Of a DNA stretch of 6,382 bases, positions 5,222 through 6,382 are shown piece after piece (the stretch's first letter is position 1; the number at the start of each line of letters is the position of its first letter). Made by a program: the position numbers and the translations under genes. The notes beneath the pieces were generated by a model that saw only the letters and a list, made by a program, of their open reading frames with translations, did no database searches and was not told the origin of the DNA. Source of the DNA: Caldisericota bacterium (lineage in GTDB: Bacteria; CAIJMQ01; JAADFP01); NCBI GenBank assembly GCA_013152825.1, contig JAADFP010000060.1, positions 1-6,382 of the forward strand. The letters are read 5' to 3'.

Positions 5222-6232
5222 ATGAATCGCGTAAGAGAAGATATTATAAGGGTTTTATCAGGGAGAAAGCTCTCTTTCTGGGAATTTCTCAGTGCGCAGG
5301 GATATTCCTTGAAAGAGGTAGTGCAGGAACTCAAAAAATTGCTGGCGGAAGAAGTAATTATCTGGGATGAACAGGAGAAAAAACTATACCTGCAGAAAGC
5401 ATACCCTCCCTTTCCTGATTACACCTGTTCTGCCTGTAAAGGCAAGGGGAAAATTATCAGGGAAAAATTCCAGGAAGCTCTCAATAAATTTAAGGCAATC
5501 ACTATAAACCGCCCTATCCCCATTCCCGAGTTTGACCAGGGATACATCTTGCCGCAGGACCTGGCACAAAAAGCTATCCTGATGAGCGAAAGAGGAGACC
5601 TGGACCACAAGGATATTCTCATACTGGGAGACGACGACCTCTTCAGCCTTTACCTCTCCCTTCTCGGCACCGCCTCCAGAATCGTAGTCCTGGAGATTGA
5701 TAAAAGGCTCCTGCAGTTTCTCACTGATTGGAAAGAAAAAGAAAACTTAAACCTGGAATTTCGCGTTTGCGATTTATCCAATCCTCTTCCCCCGGAGCTA
5801 CTTTCCTCCTTTGATGTCTTTGTAAGCGAGCCACCAGAATCCCTGGAAGGACTAAAAATATTCTTTTCCCGCGGCAGAGAAGGATTGCGGGAAAACGGGG
5901 CAGGATACGTGGGACTTACCCGGTTAGAATCATCTACCAGGAAATGGAGAGAAATAGAATTATGGCTCCTGAACAACAACTTTGTCATCACTGATATCTT
6001 AAAAGACTTCAGCCGTTACGCAGAAACAAAAACGGATATAGAAAAATTCTATCCCCACTTCCGGCTTTTGCAGGAACTTCCTTTCTCTCCCGGCCCGGTA
6101 GATTTTGACTGGTATACCTCATACCTGCTCAGAATAGTAAAACTGAAAGAGGAGCAGGGAAAGTTTTCTTCCGACCTCTACATGGACGAAGAAACCTGGA
6201 CCACTCCCGCAAAATTCAGACATGAAAGTTGA
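5222..6232 (+). CDS. bpsA: N4-bis(aminopropyl)spermidine synthase, branched-chain polyamine synthase (BpsA/DUF43)
   Basis: This 336-residue cytoplasmic enzyme should transfer aminopropyl groups from decarboxylated S-adenosylmethionine to the internal N4 nitrogen of spermidine, making branched polyamines that stabilise nucleic acids in thermophiles. Residues 1-60 look like a winged-helix-type N-terminal domain. DYTCSACKGKGK (66-77) is the small CxxC segment seen in the family. The Rossmann-type core begins near 104 with FDQGYILPQDLAQKA. ILGDDDL (134-140) holds the GDDD motif reported, as I recall, to be catalytically important. Further family motifs are VVLEIDKRLL (155-164), SEPPES (202-207), GLTRLESSTRKWREIE (231-246) and WYTSYLLRI (297-305). 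Family archaeal enzymes have DPPET where this has SEPPES. An in-frame stop at 5165-5167 leaves this ATG as the only normal start. The gene diverges from the glt operon and overlaps the next gene by 11 bp. Confidence 0.88.
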   Translation: MNRVREDIIRVLSGRKLSFWEFLSAQGYSLKEVVQELKKLLAEEVIIWDEQEKKLYLQKAYPPFPDYTCSACKGKGKIIREKFQEALNKFKAITINRPIPIPEFDQGYILPQDLAQKAILMSERGDLDHKDILILGDDDLFSLYLSLLGTASRIVVLEIDKRLLQFLTDWKEKENLNLEFRVCDLSNPLPPELLSSFDVFVSEPPESLEGLKIFFSRGREGLRENGAGYVGLTRLESSTRKWREIELWLLNNNFVITDILKDFSRYAETKTDIEKFYPHFRLLQELPFSPGPVDFDWYTSYLLRIVKLKEEQGKFSSDLYMDEETWTTPAKFRHES

Positions 6233-6382
6233 ATGCCTTACAGTAGGGCCCTTGCAGACCAACTGTTACCTGCTGATTAAAGAAAAAACCGCGCTTATCA
6301 TAGACCCGGGCGACGAGGGAGAAAAAATCTGCCAGTTTTTACAGCGCCACTCCCTGAACCCTTCACTCATTCTGGCCACACA
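6222..6382 (+). CDS. Metallo-beta-lactamase-fold hydrolase (glyoxalase II-like), N-terminal part
   Basis: The first 53 codons are present before the window ends. The N-terminus (VGPLQTNCYLL at 8-18, then ALIIDPGDEG at 24-33) is typical of the stand-alone glyoxalase II-like MBL-fold hydrolases of about 200 residues. ILAT at 50-53 leads directly into where the zinc-binding HxHxDH motif should begin; the last two bases 'ca' are consistent with the first histidine. The ATG lies inside the end of bpsA in another frame (11-bp overlap), with no clear Shine-Dalgarno, so translation is probably coupled to bpsA. The substrate cannot be told from this much sequence; the family includes hydroxyacylglutathione hydrolase-like and generic thioesterase-like members. 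Confidence 0.85.
   Translation, partial: MKVECLTVGPLQTNCYLLIKEKTALIIDPGDEGEKICQFLQRHSLNPSLILAT

Noticed and set aside
5086..5370. 94-codon plus-strand open frame starting before bpsA
   Set aside because: It runs through the intergenic terminator and repeats and overlaps the start of bpsA in another frame; its translation resembles no family and it lacks a ribosome-binding site.
1..6382. CRISPR array, transposon, integrase, tRNA or rRNA
   Set aside because: No repeat-spacer periodicity, transposase-like product, terminal inverted repeats or tRNA T-arm and acceptor pattern were seen; nearly all sequence is accounted for by conserved housekeeping-type genes.

Overview
This window holds most of a split, archaeal-type glutamate synthase operon on the minus strand. 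It faces away from a plus-strand operon that begins with a branched-chain polyamine synthase (bpsA, DUF43 family). The genes are tightly packed, protein-coding and bacterial in style. Many iron-sulfur proteins, a modular glutamate synthase of the kind found in archaea and deep-branching anaerobes, and a BpsA homologue (a polyamine enzyme best known from thermophiles) together suggest an anaerobic, possibly thermophilic, deep-branching or clostridial-like bacterium. That assignment is inference; there is no rRNA or other marker gene here.

Minus strand, in order of transcription: a class II glutamine amidotransferase (5025-3946); a 92-bp gap holding a possible 27-codon gene (3938-3855); the FMN-binding glutamate synthase catalytic subunit with its own N-terminal 2[4Fe-4S] domain (3853-2333); a four-cluster ferredoxin-like electron-transfer subunit (2332-1844); an FAD/NADH oxidoreductase (1813-521); and the GXGXG beta-helix subunit, cut by the window edge (515-1). 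Together these supply every domain of classical GltB plus an electron-input branch. Glutamine would be hydrolysed by the amidotransferase, the ammonia passed to the FMN site to react with 2-oxoglutarate, and electrons delivered from NADH through FAD and the iron-sulfur subunits.

The divergent intergenic region (5026-5221) is the least explained part. It holds a perfect TATAAT placed so that transcription of the glt operon would start at or beside its ATG. A second promoter likewise lies just before the bpsA ATG, so both operons look leaderless. Between them are a minus-strand terminator hairpin with a T-run, a 10-bp tandem direct repeat, and a small inverted repeat next to the bpsA -35.

Plus strand: bpsA (5222-6232), overlapped by 11 bp by the start of a metallo-beta-lactamase-fold hydrolase gene (6222 to the window end). 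I saw no mobile element, CRISPR array, tRNA or rRNA.
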